Shown: positions 35,620-44,577, counted from the first letter of the stretch. The stretch is DNA of 64,000 nucleotides from an uncultured Phocaeicola sp. (GCA_944320135.1 CALUGI010000008.1:32712-96711); one strand, 5' to 3'. Numbers and translations are program-made. Notes: generated by a model not told the origin, from the sequence alone.

Positions 35620-36347
35620 CAAATACAGATTGTTTGGCTCCCGACAAAGACCCGATGGGGGCCGCCATTCATGACTATCATAACAAAGGCAAAGCCGGAA
35701 GGCTCAGAGTGTTTTCTTCACAGTTCGAAGAAGATGAAATTCCGGTGTCCAACCTGTTCCGCACCTACGGAGAAATGCCGAGACTTGAACAGATTGCCCT
35801 GCAAGCGGCTCACGGACATATATTGGACGTTGGCGCAGGAAGCGGCTGCCACACGCTGGCGTTAAAGAAGATGGAGAAAGATGCTCTGCCGATAGACATC
35901 TCGCCGCTATCGGTGGAAGTGATGCAGGCGCACGGACTAAATGCCAGGCTTGCAAATGTATTCGACCCCCATTTTATAGGGCAGTTCGATACGGTGTTGA
36001 TGCTGATGAACGGTTCGGGAATCATCGGGCGGTTAGAAAACATCGGAGCCTTCTTCGGACGCATGAAACAGCTGCTGGCTCCGGACGGATGCGTGCTGAT
36101 GGATTCGAGCGACCTCCGTTACCTTTTTGAAGACGAAGACGGAAGTTTTGCAATCGACCTTGCCGCAGATTATTACGGTCAGGTGGACTTCCGGATGCAG
36201 TACAAGCGAATTAAAGGAGACAGCTTCGACTGGCTCTACATCGACTTCAACACACTTTCCCTGTATGCCTCCCAATACGGATTCAAAGCCGAAAAGATGG
36301 CGGAAGGCGAACACTATGATTACTTGGCCCGCCTGACGCTCGGTTAA
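35616..36347 (+). CDS. class I SAM-dependent methyltransferase
   Basis: 243 residues with the SAM motif I ILDVGAGSGCHTLAL (residues 69 to 83) and post-motif PIDISPLSVEVMQ; substrate unknown. No signal peptide, so cytosolic. The start codon overlaps the sulfatase stop (ATGA), implying translational coupling. Its stop shares the bases TTAA with the stop of the HAD gene on the other strand. A role in the glycan pathway is suggested only by coupling; small-molecule methyltransferases of this type are widespread. Confidence 0.85.
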   Translation: MTNTDCLAPDKDPMGAAIHDYHNKGKAGRLRVFSSQFEEDEIPVSNLFRTYGEMPRLEQIALQAAHGHILDVGAGSGCHTLALKKMEKDALPIDISPLSVEVMQAHGLNARLANVFDPHFIGQFDTVLMLMNGSGIIGRLENIGAFFGRMKQLLAPDGCVLMDSSDLRYLFEDEDGSFAIDLAADYYGQVDFRMQYKRIKGDSFDWLYIDFNTLSLYASQYGFKAEKMAEGEHYDYLARLTLG

Positions 36348-37126
36348 AGCAGTCCGAAATGGCGCAGCGCGTTAGCCACCCCGTCCTCGTCTACAGAGGT
36401 CGTGACATAGTCGGCTGCCGCCCGTACTTTTTCTGACGCATTGCCCATAGCAACCCCGACATGCACGTGCGAGAGCATCGGAATATCGTTTCCTCCGTCA
36501 CCGAAAGCCATCGTATCTTTCAAGTCGATTCCGTAATGCTCCAACACCTTGTCTATTCCGTGACTCTTGCTGTTTCCTTTGGCGATGATGTCGGCAAAAA
36601 GCGGATACCAGCGCATCGGTTCGCAATGGGTGAGCGCGCGAGAGAACACTTCGCAATCTTCCTCTTCCGGGAAATACCCCATAATCTGCATGATTTCCTT
36701 CCCGCGTGCGTATTCTACAGGATACACGGGAGGGATTTCTATTTCTATCAGCTTGGCCACATCCTTAACCGCCTCGTTCACGCGGGTCAAGAACCAAGTG
36801 TCGTTATGCACGAACACAAAGGGGATTTCCGGATGCTCATACGAATAAGCAATCAGCCTCTCCACGTCTTCTTCCGGTATTCCGTTTTTGTAAATGTCCC
36901 GATGGTCGGCAGTAAAGCAGTATGCCCCGTTCAATGTGATATAACCGTCGAACTCCAAATGCCCAACCGCTTCCATCATCAGCTGCTTGGGACGTCCGGT
37001 GGCTATGAACACTTTCACTCCTTTTGCGCGGAGCGCTTTCAACGCATCGCAAGCGGATTGCGGCACCGTATGCGTGCGGAACGAGACCAACGTCCCGTCT
37101 ATATCGAAAAAGATAGCCTTTACCAT
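36344..37126 (-). CDS. Cof-type HAD-IIB phosphatase
   Basis: 260 residues. HAD motif I FFDIDGTLVSF at the start (Asp8 nucleophile, Asp10), motif II ATGRP, motif III lysine in the C-terminal core (GNSKSHG) and motif IV FGDGGNDIPML; the C2 cap lies between. These enzymes hydrolyse sugar phosphates, FMN or similar small phosphates. Stands alone with its own promoter. Confidence 0.92.
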   Translation of the reverse strand: MVKAIFFDIDGTLVSFRTHTVPQSACDALKALRAKGVKVFIATGRPKQLMMEAVGHLEFDGYITLNGAYCFTADHRDIYKNGIPEEDVERLIAYSYEHPEIPFVFVHNDTWFLTRVNEAVKDVAKLIEIEIPPVYPVEYARGKEIMQIMGYFPEEEDCEVFSRALTHCEPMRWYPLFADIIAKGNSKSHGIDKVLEHYGIDLKDTMAFGDGGNDIPMLSHVHVGVAMGNASEKVRAAADYVTTSVDEDGVANALRHFGLL

Positions 37127-37150
37127 AAAGAATGCAGATTAATCCGGACG

Positions 37151-37158
37151 CAAAATTA
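37151..37158 (-). promoter_or_regulatory. -7 box of the HAD phosphatase gene
   Basis: TAATTTTG on the minus strand, 24 bases before the start. Confidence 0.57.
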
Positions 37159-37226
37159 GGGAAAAGTATCGGACTGGCGAACTTTTTCACTTCAGAAAAG
37201 CGGAAGCGCGGCACAAATCCTGCAAA

Positions 37227-37318
37227 GAGCGGCGTTGCCCGCAAAAAAAGCCGCCGCCGGCTATAGAAAGCCAACGGTGTTTTAACTTTTCACCGCAGCG
37301 TTTCAAACCGGCGGCCGT
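37227..37318. repeat. 22-bp periodic array F
   Basis: CGTT motifs at 37233 and 37299 are 66 bases apart (three periods), with intermediate GC/T blocks near 37255 and 37278. A/T tracts alternate with GC-rich blocks. It lies between the DUF5686 stop and the HAD promoter; GCGGC 37230-37234 and GCCGC 37250-37254 can pair. Less regular than the other arrays. Confidence 0.5.
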
Positions 37319-39879
37319 CAGAAAGAAAGACGCATTGTACAGCGTATTCCCCGACGCTGGATATCCGGATTGCCAAGATAATTCAAGCGCCATACGTAGT
37401 CGATGCGGAGAAACTTGAAGATATTCTCAATGCCGACGCTCGCCTCCATATAAGGAACCCTGCCCATCGTGGTAGAACCGGCAGGAAAGGCATACAGCCC
37501 TTCTCCGTTCTTCATCGGATTGTTCTTGTCGGTCAGATGCCCCCACAAGCCGCGAAAGCAGAACACCTCGCGCCACTTCAGTTTCTTGATAAAAGGGATG
37601 CGATTAAGCAGGTTTCCGTTCATATAGTAAGTCAAGTCCCACGACAGATATTCATCGTTGATAAACTCGATGGCGTTCATATTGGTGTACGCCTCCGGCT
37701 GAATGGTATAAGTCAGATTGGCGTTGGGCAGAATCAGCAACGGATAAGGCACCTTGCTCCACACCTTCCCCGCTTTCGTAATCAAATCGGCGTATCCGAA
37801 TGCCGAAAACCAGAAACGTTTCTGGATGCCGAGTTCGGTGTGCTGATAGTCGAACGAAGAACCCAACAGCCCCTTCTTGGCCATCGTATGGCTGAGGTTG
37901 AATATCAGCGCGTCGTAGGTGATGGGGACGCGCCGCGTGCGGGTCTGGTAATATTTCTCGTCCTTCCCGTAACGGAACTTCAGCTCCAGTTCCGTCATGT
38001 CGTACCGGCGGACGGGGGTCACGCCGCCGTCCGCTCCGATGCGCCCGAACTCCGCGTATGGAGTGGCGTACTCGCGGAAATTGCGCAACACGGCCCCATA
38101 CGAAATGCCGTTGTAATGCTCGCGGGTATAGGTCAGCTCAGCACGCCGCAGATACGTGGCTCTCGTATCCTTTTTCCGCCGGATGGCAAGCATCACGTTG
38201 TCTTTGCTGGTGTACATGTAGTTCTGCCCCAATTTGTTGATGTCGTACATATACTCGAAACGGAGCGAATGCATCGGAAACTCCAGCCTGTAATCCTTGC
38301 GGGGGTTGAACGAATACTCCACCAGCGCATCGTATTTCATTTTCCTGTCCTTGGTGCCGTATGCCGCGTACCCCTCGAAAAACCAATGCTCGTTGAAGAC
38401 GGGAGTAGTCCCCCCGCCCACGCGGAAACGCGCGCCCTCGATGGCATTGCCGTTGACGGTGCTGTTCATCGGTCCGAGGTCAAACTTGTTCTTCAGCGGG
38501 TCTTTATTAGTAGGAATATAGCCGGATACCAATATAGACAACACCTTCTCCGCATAGTAAAACACCGGCACGGAGCGCATTTTTGCCATCAGTTCGGCCA
38601 CCGAGCTGCGCTTCTTGCCCTCTCGTTCCGGACGATGCGCATTCCAGAAGCTCTCGTCCCTTTCATACGCCTCATCCAACGTAATGACGGAAGCGCTTTC
38701 GCCGAAAACCGCTTTCCGCTCCACGTCGGGCTCTTCAAACGAATGGTGACGGTACACGTTCAGCCGCCGGGCATAAAAGCCCTTCGACTTTTCAATCAAT
38801 TTGAAGTTCATCCGCATGTCGTCTTCCGTAATGATTCGGGTGCTGTCTGGCATGTATTCAAACGTCTGTTCTATTGTCATTTGCGACACGAAATTCAGAT
38901 TAATGTCTTTAGGCACGTTCAAAATCGCTTTCCGGACAGAATAAGTGGAATCAAGCGTTACAAACAAATGCCCCGTAAAACCGAAAGATTCGGAATTGAA
39001 AGGAACAAATCCCAAGTCTACGCATGGCTTGCGGTCTATTTCCAGCGTATCGAGCAGATAGTATTTGTAGAATGCAGGGCCGAGTGTGGACAGAGGGCTT
39101 ACGAAACGCTGGAGAAAGAGAGGAATGTTGTTCTGGAACAGGTCTACTTCCTGAAAGGCTTCATCCAAAAACTGCCTCACGCCATCCTGCGAAAACACTT
39201 CGTCTACCCCGGCCGACTGAACTCCCCGAACTACTCGCTTCTCTGATTCCGGCGACTTGCGGTAATACACCGTCTCAATCTTTTCCTTTTCAGACAAAGG
39301 GAGAATCGTGGCGCCTGCACCCGCATCCAAGGTGTCGACGAAACTGGCAAGAAAGTCAAACTTTCCGGCTTTCCCGTCTTTCTTTTTCTTCGGGACGTAA
39401 TCGTTTTTAGCCAGTACAATCCGTTCATAACGGTCATAACTGAAATAATCGTGATTGCGGGGGGTGCTCCGGTCGCGCATATCGATTACGCGCTTCACGA
39501 ACTGCACCGCCGGATTGTCTCTGCGGCGGTAACGTTCGCGTTTCGGCTTGACGACCACTTCGTTCAACGCAATGTCAGACGGCACAAGACGGACGTGCAG
39601 ATTCTCCGCTTGGCCCGAAGTGACTTCCACCGTCTTCGTGTCGTAGCCCAAGAATGAAACCGACAGCGCCGGACGCTCTCCGGAAACCGCCAAAGAGAAC
39701 CTGCCGCTTTCATCGGTCATCACTCCTTTGCCGCTTCCGTCGGCCACCACAGAAGCGTAAGGCAGGGTCTCCCCGCTTATCGAGTCGGTGACCAATCCTC
39801 TGACATGCACGGTTTGCCCGTAAGACGCGACAACCGCGCATACCCACATTGCCAAACTGACTATGCCGATTCTTCTCAT
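37318..39879 (-). CDS. DUF5686 outer-membrane protein with carboxypeptidase-regulatory-like domain
   Basis: About 853 residues from ATG 39879 (signal RRIGIVSLAMWVCAVVASYGQ); a longer frame to 39981 runs into the upstream gene. Residues about 25 to 105 form a CarboxypepD_reg-like beta-sandwich (VHVRGLVTDSISGETLPYASV). The rest matches the Bacteroidetes DUF5686 family: RYRRRDNPAVQFVKRVIDMRD, then a long beta-rich part that ends in WRLNYLGNPDIQRRGIRCTMRLSF, suggesting an outer-membrane barrel terminus. Function unknown. It is the last gene of the ten-gene lipid-type operon, 19 bases after the CDP-alcohol transferase gene, which suggests export or surface placement of the product. Confidence 0.85.
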   Translation of the reverse strand: MRRIGIVSLAMWVCAVVASYGQTVHVRGLVTDSISGETLPYASVVADGSGKGVMTDESGRFSLAVSGERPALSVSFLGYDTKTVEVTSGQAENLHVRLVPSDIALNEVVVKPKRERYRRRDNPAVQFVKRVIDMRDRSTPRNHDYFSYDRYERIVLAKNDYVPKKKKDGKAGKFDFLASFVDTLDAGAGATILPLSEKEKIETVYYRKSPESEKRVVRGVQSAGVDEVFSQDGVRQFLDEAFQEVDLFQNNIPLFLQRFVSPLSTLGPAFYKYYLLDTLEIDRKPCVDLGFVPFNSESFGFTGHLFVTLDSTYSVRKAILNVPKDINLNFVSQMTIEQTFEYMPDSTRIITEDDMRMNFKLIEKSKGFYARRLNVYRHHSFEEPDVERKAVFGESASVITLDEAYERDESFWNAHRPEREGKKRSSVAELMAKMRSVPVFYYAEKVLSILVSGYIPTNKDPLKNKFDLGPMNSTVNGNAIEGARFRVGGGTTPVFNEHWFFEGYAAYGTKDRKMKYDALVEYSFNPRKDYRLEFPMHSLRFEYMYDINKLGQNYMYTSKDNVMLAIRRKKDTRATYLRRAELTYTREHYNGISYGAVLRNFREYATPYAEFGRIGADGGVTPVRRYDMTELELKFRYGKDEKYYQTRTRRVPITYDALIFNLSHTMAKKGLLGSSFDYQHTELGIQKRFWFSAFGYADLITKAGKVWSKVPYPLLILPNANLTYTIQPEAYTNMNAIEFINDEYLSWDLTYYMNGNLLNRIPFIKKLKWREVFCFRGLWGHLTDKNNPMKNGEGLYAFPAGSTTMGRVPYMEASVGIENIFKFLRIDYVWRLNYLGNPDIQRRGIRCTMRLSF

Positions 39880-39898
39880 CCGAACTTCATTTATTCCA

Positions 39899-40885
39899 TT
39901 ACTGCAGTTCCGCATACAGCTCTTTACAAAACTTCTCGTGCGTCTTTCGCATCCAGCAGCAAATGCCCGACATGACAACAACCTCGAACACGAAATAAAG
40001 CCACGGGAAATCAGCCAGACAAACGGCGTAAAGCACGATGGCGCGCACGTTGAACGTCAGAATGTTCGTCCATTTCATCAGAGGCAGAGAAAGCGTCCGG
40101 AACTTGTCGCGGAACGCCTGCGGAATGTTTTCGGCCGCGCCGTACCGCTCGCGCAACTTCCTCATCAGACGCTGGAATCCGGGAGTCTGACTTTCCTGGG
40201 TTTTCGTATAATTGACATAGGTTTTCAGAAAGGCTTTCCAAAGAAAATTTCCCTTCCAAGGCGTCTCGCCGTATATCTTCTGCTGCTGGAAGGAGTTGTC
40301 GAGCTCGCTTCCCGCCGTCCCTTTCAGGAAAAAGAGATGAATCTGACGGTAATAGTCGGCTATACCGCACTGGCGGCTGTGGCACACGAAGCCGGAATAC
40401 AAAACGAAGGCCAGCAGCACGAGGGTGACGGCCAAAGCGTTTTGAGGCGTATCCTCAATGCCAAGCCACTGAAACTCCAAAGTATGGTGATGATAGAACC
40501 GGCAGACTAACGACAAGTAGATAGGGACAAACCACACTTCGCTTGCCGCTCCGTCGAGTATGCGCCCCAGCCGGGTTTTCTTCCCGGTCATGCGTGCCAA
40601 TTGGCCGTCGGCGCTGTCATAAAAATTCGCCCACGCCAGCAGCAAAACGCCGCCGAGGTTGAACGCAAAGCCCGCCGTCCCTTCTGTGCGATACGAGCCG
40701 TGAACAAAAAACAGCGCCGCACTCGCGCCGATAATCATCGACAGAACCGTCACCACGTTGGGGTGAACGTTCAGGCGTTCGAACAGGCGGGCCCACCAAT
40801 AGCCGATGGGACGTGTCCACACCTTGTCGAGCCATTCTTCCGTATCGTCCGACTTATATGTTGATTTCACGCTTTCTTTTGCCAT
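39899..40885 (-). CDS. CDP-alcohol phosphatidyltransferase-family membrane enzyme with altered last motif residue
   Basis: 328 residues, several hydrophobic helices. Members move a phosphoalcohol from CDP-alcohol to another alcohol. The signature D-x2-D-G-x2-A-R-x8-G-x3-D-x3-D starts at Asp90 and reads D-SA-DG-QL-AR-(8)-G-RIL-D-GAA-S: the first three aspartates (90, 93, 111) are present but the fourth position is Ser115, followed by Glu116. In studied enzymes the fourth aspartate is the presumed base, so either the glutamate replaces it or activity is altered. The operon context suggests a phospholipid or sphingolipid head-group or glycan-lipid reaction. Exact substrates unknown. Confidence 0.85.
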   Translation of the reverse strand: MAKESVKSTYKSDDTEEWLDKVWTRPIGYWWARLFERLNVHPNVVTVLSMIIGASAALFFVHGSYRTEGTAGFAFNLGGVLLLAWANFYDSADGQLARMTGKKTRLGRILDGAASEVWFVPIYLSLVCRFYHHHTLEFQWLGIEDTPQNALAVTLVLLAFVLYSGFVCHSRQCGIADYYRQIHLFFLKGTAGSELDNSFQQQKIYGETPWKGNFLWKAFLKTYVNYTKTQESQTPGFQRLMRKLRERYGAAENIPQAFRDKFRTLSLPLMKWTNILTFNVRAIVLYAVCLADFPWLYFVFEVVVMSGICCWMRKTHEKFCKELYAELQ

Positions 40886-40896
40886 AACAGATTACT

Positions 40897-41313
40897 TTAT
40901 AGATACTTGTCTTGCCACGCCTGATAATAGGCGGGCTTTTCCGTCATCAGTTCTCCCTGAAGGTCGATAAAAAGCTGCACGCTTTCTCCTTCGGCGCAAA
41001 GCGTCCGGTCGCTTTCGCGATACACCTCATAGTGATAGTCAAGCCGTGCGCCCGGCTTGTACACGTAACGGGTATGGACAATCGCCGCGTCATCGAGCGC
41101 AAGGGGAGCCAAATATTTCAAGTGGAGGTCATAGACAGGCGCATAAATGCCTTCATGCTGCATGTCGGCATAGCCGATGCCCGGATAACGCCTCCCGAAC
41201 GACTCGCGCCCGTCTTCCAAATAGGCAACGAAAGAGCCGTGCCAAACGCGCCGCATCGAATCGATTTCGCTGAACTTCACCCGGATGCGGCAAATGTCTT
41301 CCAACGTGTTCAT
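40897..41313 (-). CDS. 4HBT-type acyl-(carrier protein/CoA) thioesterase
   Basis: 138 residues with the hotdog fold of YbgC/FadM-type thioesterases. The segment VKFSEIDSMRRVWHGSFVAYLEDGRESFGRR has the usual position for the catalytic Asp/His, here in the form E-I-D-S-M-R-R-V-W-H-G, close to the classical Y-x-D-T-D-x-x-G-x-V-x-H. Overlaps the ketoreductase stop by four bases. Probably releases or edits the acyl chain made by the operon. Confidence 0.85.
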   Translation of the reverse strand: MNTLEDICRIRVKFSEIDSMRRVWHGSFVAYLEDGRESFGRRYPGIGYADMQHEGIYAPVYDLHLKYLAPLALDDAAIVHTRYVYKPGARLDYHYEVYRESDRTLCAEGESVQLFIDLQGELMTEKPAYYQAWQDKYL

Positions 41314-42038
41314 GTATATAGCCCTCCGTTGATTGAAACCACATTGCCCGTAATGTAACCGGCTTCGGACGATGCCAAAAAGCCGATTAAGGCTGCCACT
41401 TCTTCGGGAGTGCCGAAACGGCGGGCGGGGACGGTCTTTTTCAACGAGGCTTCGTCGAGTCCGTCCGTCATATCTGTCCGGATAAAACCGGGCGCTACCG
41501 CGTTGACCGTTACGTTCTTGGGAGCCACTTCCTGCGCCAATGCCTTGGTGACGGCAACAATGCCGCCTTTGGCAGCCGAATAGTTCGTTTGTCCGGGCAT
41601 ACCTTTCAGCCCGCTCACGCTCGCCACGTTTATGATTCTTCCGTATTTGTGAAACATCATAGGCTGCAACAAAGGCTGGGTCACGTTATAGAAACCGTCC
41701 AGCGCGATGTCGATTACCCGGTGCCAGTCTTCCTCAGGCATCAGGGCCAGAATATTGTCCCGGCGTATTCCTGCGTTGTTGACCAGCACTTCAATGTATT
41801 CATCGGGATGCGCGTCTTGCCAACCTTCGAGCGCGGCGCGCGCTTGCTTCCCGTCGCTGACATCGAATCCCAACAGCTCTCCGTCCTGCCCTGCCTGCCG
41901 GATCAGTTCGAGCGTCGTCTCCGCCTCATCGGTGCGGTTCGCGTAATTGACAAGGACGTGATAGCCCATTCGGGCAAGCCGGATGCAGACAGCCCGCCCG
42001 ATACCCCGACTGCCTCCTGTCACTAATGCATATTTCAT
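41310..42038 (-). CDS. FabG-like 3-oxoacyl-ACP reductase of the lipid-type operon
   Basis: 242-residue short-chain dehydrogenase: TGGSRGIGRAVCIRLA (cofactor site), NNAGIRRDN, catalytic Ser in VASVSGLKG, YSAAKGGIVAVTKA (Tyr and Lys), and VAPGFIRTDM. Distinct from the housekeeping-like FabG at 55578. Operon context and the FabG-type C-terminus (EVAALIGFLASSEAGYITGNVVSINGGLYT) point to reduction of a 3-oxoacyl chain bound to the operon's own carrier protein. Confidence 0.9.
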   Translation of the reverse strand: MKYALVTGGSRGIGRAVCIRLARMGYHVLVNYANRTDEAETTLELIRQAGQDGELLGFDVSDGKQARAALEGWQDAHPDEYIEVLVNNAGIRRDNILALMPEEDWHRVIDIALDGFYNVTQPLLQPMMFHKYGRIINVASVSGLKGMPGQTNYSAAKGGIVAVTKALAQEVAPKNVTVNAVAPGFIRTDMTDGLDEASLKKTVPARRFGTPEEVAALIGFLASSEAGYITGNVVSINGGLYT

Positions 42039-42061
42039 ATAATCGTTGTTTTAGTGAATGT

Positions 42062-43498
42062 TCAATCTTTCAATATTCTTTTTATCTCTTCTTTCCCTAA
42101 AATCTCGGCGCAGGTGAGGAACGCCGTCATTGTCACTCCGTGCAGGCCGTGCAACACCACGCTTTGTCCCGTCAACAGCAAGTTCGGAACAGGCGTGCGC
42201 GGCGACAGCATGGTCAGCAACGGATTGCGGAAGTCCTTGCGCGTGCCGTATGCGGAGCCTTCGGGAGCGGCCAAGTAGTCGCGGTAGGTAAGAGGCGTGC
42301 TTATGTAACGTTCTGCCACCCTGCCTCCCAATCCGGGGATTACTTCTTCCGCCAAAGCAACGCATTGGTCGGCCATCCTTTCCTTCATCTGCCGATAATC
42401 TTCTCCCCGATTCCCTACGCAAGTTTTCTCCCATTTCCGGCATTGTTCCCAACGCATCGGAGTGAGCAGGTCTACTTGGTCAGTGTATCCGTTTCCGTCT
42501 TCAGGCACCCGGCAACTTACCAAAACGCCTCCAACCGGCCCGTCCTCCGCACAAAAAGACCATACATTCGGCTTGCGATACACATAGTGATTCCAATTGA
42601 AGTAGGGAAGCGTACCGGACTTGATGCGGAGAGAGACCGTACACATCCCGAATGTGTTTTCCAACCGCGCCATCCGGCTGCGAAACACGGGCTTCATCTT
42701 GCCGCTCCGCTTCACCCAACTGCTGGTCACGGCCGGATGCACGTCGCTGATGAAGATGTCGCCTTCGTAAACGTTTCCGTCGGTACAGACAGCCCGCACG
42801 ATTTTGCCCTCTTTCTCAATCAGTTCTTCCACTTCGGCTCCGCAGATGATTTCTCCGCCCTGCCGACGGATGGAATCGCTCAACGAACGGACTATCAACG
42901 AACTGTCTCCTTTCAGCCGCCAACTGCTTTCGATGAAGCTGCTGTTGCCATGCAAAAAGGTAAACAACGGCAGCGATTCGCGCCTCAACTCCATCTTCAG
43001 CGAAGCGCCTCCCAGCACGTTTGTCAGCAACGGATTGCGAAACGTCTCTTTCAAGTAAGCGTATGCACCGGTCTCAAGCAACTTGACGGGGTCTGTTCTC
43101 TCTACGTTTGACAACAGCTGTGCATAACGCTCCAATGCGTGCCGCTCGCCAGGGAAATGAGACGCCAATGTACGGGCAAATGAATCGAACCCTTCGGCAA
43201 ACGGATATGTCCGCCCTCCAACGGTCACCCGATCGAAATGCTCGTCAAGCCTGTGCCACGGAAGGTCAAGCAATCCCAAGTAGCGGAAAGCAGGATGGAG
43301 CGACTGCCCCTCTCCCAATCCGCCTACATAGTGAAAGCCCGTATCATATCGCAAGCCTTTCCGCATGTAGCTCTGCATACATCCGCCCGGCTGCTTCCCT
43401 TTTTCGAGCACAAGTGTCCGCAGTCCGTTGCGAGAGAGAATGCAGGCGCATTCCAATCCGCCCAACCCGCTCCCGATAACAATTGCATCGTATTTCAT
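42062..43498 (-). CDS. phytoene-desaturase-like NAD(P)/FAD oxidoreductase
   Basis: 478 residues from ATG 43498 (MKYDAIVIGSGLGGLECACILSRNG), an FAD-binding Rossmann start typical of the CrtI/all-trans-retinol-saturase type; ATG 43516 would overlap the previous gene. Further marks are GGCMQSYMRKGLRYDTGFHYVGGLG and the late CrtI-like segment. Related enzymes desaturate or saturate polyene chains. In this operon it may introduce, remove or isomerise double bonds in a carrier-bound or released chain. C-terminal ENLLLTGQSV-like NLLLTGQSVVLHGLHGVTMTA is the usual FAD-site end. Confidence 0.88.
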   Translation of the reverse strand: MKYDAIVIGSGLGGLECACILSRNGLRTLVLEKGKQPGGCMQSYMRKGLRYDTGFHYVGGLGEGQSLHPAFRYLGLLDLPWHRLDEHFDRVTVGGRTYPFAEGFDSFARTLASHFPGERHALERYAQLLSNVERTDPVKLLETGAYAYLKETFRNPLLTNVLGGASLKMELRRESLPLFTFLHGNSSFIESSWRLKGDSSLIVRSLSDSIRRQGGEIICGAEVEELIEKEGKIVRAVCTDGNVYEGDIFISDVHPAVTSSWVKRSGKMKPVFRSRMARLENTFGMCTVSLRIKSGTLPYFNWNHYVYRKPNVWSFCAEDGPVGGVLVSCRVPEDGNGYTDQVDLLTPMRWEQCRKWEKTCVGNRGEDYRQMKERMADQCVALAEEVIPGLGGRVAERYISTPLTYRDYLAAPEGSAYGTRKDFRNPLLTMLSPRTPVPNLLLTGQSVVLHGLHGVTMTAFLTCAEILGKEEIKRILKD

Positions 43499-43508
43499 AA
43501 ATTGCACT

Positions 43509-43880
43509 TTACACATCGAAAGCCATCTTGCCCCGATAGTCCATATAGACCTTTTCTCCGTCAGTCAAACGGGCTTCCACCGCAACGCCGTCGGAAACAG
43601 GAATGCACACAACCGTCAAATCCGCTTGCGGGCAGACCAAAGGCGAAGCGATTGCGGTGAAACGGCATTGCTTGATCGTGCGGATGAACAACGGTTTGCC
43701 GACCAGCGTCTCAACGCACTCCTTCAACATCTCGATATGGCAAGCGCCCGGGCACACCGCATTGCCAGGGAAATGCCCCCGATAAACATCGCAATCGGGC
43801 AGGAAGGCGATACGGAACAACGCCTGTCCGTCTGTTATCCGTTTGCCGACAATCCGATAATAATTGTTTTCAAGCTGCAT
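43509..43880 (-). CDS. FabZ-like 3-hydroxyacyl-ACP dehydratase (hotdog fold)
   Basis: 123 residues. The FabZ/FabA active-site histidine is in YRGHFPGNAVCPG (His36), and an acidic partner is Glu50 in CHIEML, the expected spacing. It would remove water from a 3-hydroxyacyl chain. Six bases separate it from the companion hotdog gene upstream; the two may form a heterodimer. Confidence 0.88.
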   Translation of the reverse strand: MQLENNYYRIVGKRITDGQALFRIAFLPDCDVYRGHFPGNAVCPGACHIEMLKECVETLVGKPLFIRTIKQCRFTAIASPLVCPQADLTVVCIPVSDGVAVEARLTDGEKVYMDYRGKMAFDV

Positions 43881-43886
43881 ATCGAT

Positions 43887-44306
43887 TCATGCTTTTACGT
43901 AAACTTTCATCTGAGTCTCTGCCGCTATCCCGCCATCCGTGCGTGTTGTTCCTTGAATCAGAATCACTCCTTCGGCTTCGGCCATCACAGAAACGACAGT
44001 AAGCAAGCGGTCTCCCGTCCGAGGACGGAAACGGCAATCAAACCTTTTCACCTCGCCGATATAGCCCACCGGAGGGGCATCCGCTCCCTTTTCGACAGCT
44101 TTATAACCAACAAATGCAGAAGCCGACTGAGCGATATGCTCTATCAGCCCCGCTTCGGCAAGACATCCGTCGGTATCAATGAAATAGTTGTCGCTCCGCA
44201 CCGTAAAGCTGGTTACTGCTCTTTCAGCCTCAACCTCCAGCAGTCCGTCCACCATTACGATGGGCGAACGCTGAGGTATAAGTTTCTCTAAAGCTATATC
44301 TCTCAT
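43887..44306 (-). CDS. second hotdog protein, ApeP/FabZ-like, lacking the GHFPG histidine
   Basis: 139 residues. LIPQRSPIVMVDGLLEV is the opening of FabA/FabZ-like dehydratases (L-x-P-H-R-x-P-M-x-x-x-D), but Gln12 replaces the usual His, and the HG/GHFPG motif is absent; the acidic residue of the central helix is kept (Glu56 in AGLIEHIAQSASAF). This resembles the ApeP-type dehydratases of aryl polyene clusters. Either a non-canonical dehydratase or a structural partner of the FabZ-like protein. The start overlaps the acyl-carrier gene stop by four bases. Confidence 0.8.
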   Translation of the reverse strand: MRDIALEKLIPQRSPIVMVDGLLEVEAERAVTSFTVRSDNYFIDTDGCLAEAGLIEHIAQSASAFVGYKAVEKGADAPPVGYIGEVKRFDCRFRPRTGDRLLTVVSVMAEAEGVILIQGTTRTDGGIAAETQMKVYVKA

Positions 44307-44548
44307 GCAGGCAGATGCGACTCAATATAGTCGTAAAGATTGTTGAATGTTTTGATTTCGCGCAAATCGGCAATCGGAATCTTTATCTTGTAGGTTTGCT
44401 GAATAATGGCCACCAAGTCTACCAGACTAAGACTGTCCAATGAAAGCGTTTCTTTCACGTTCGCTTCCGGCTCAATTCCTTCTTGCTCCACTTCAAATTC
44501 CTCCGACAGCAAAGCATTTACTTTTTCCACTATTTCCTCACGTGTCAT
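44303..44548 (-). CDS. acyl carrier protein
   Basis: 81 residues with the phosphopantetheine serine Ser39 in LSLDSLSLVDLV. Acidic, four-helix ACP pattern (EEIVEKVNALLSEEFEV ... FNNLYDYIESHL). Dedicated carrier for the adjacent ketosynthase. Separated from the ketosynthase gene by 29 bases. Confidence 0.93.
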   Translation of the reverse strand: MTREEIVEKVNALLSEEFEVEQEGIEPEANVKETLSLDSLSLVDLVAIIQQTYKIKIPIADLREIKTFNNLYDYIESHLPA

Positions 44549-44577
44549 AATACCTATATCTTTTAATGGTTATTGAA

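Noticed and set aside
37537-39246. A 569-codon open frame on the plus strand
   Set aside because: Antisense to the DUF5686 gene, with shadow-type composition.
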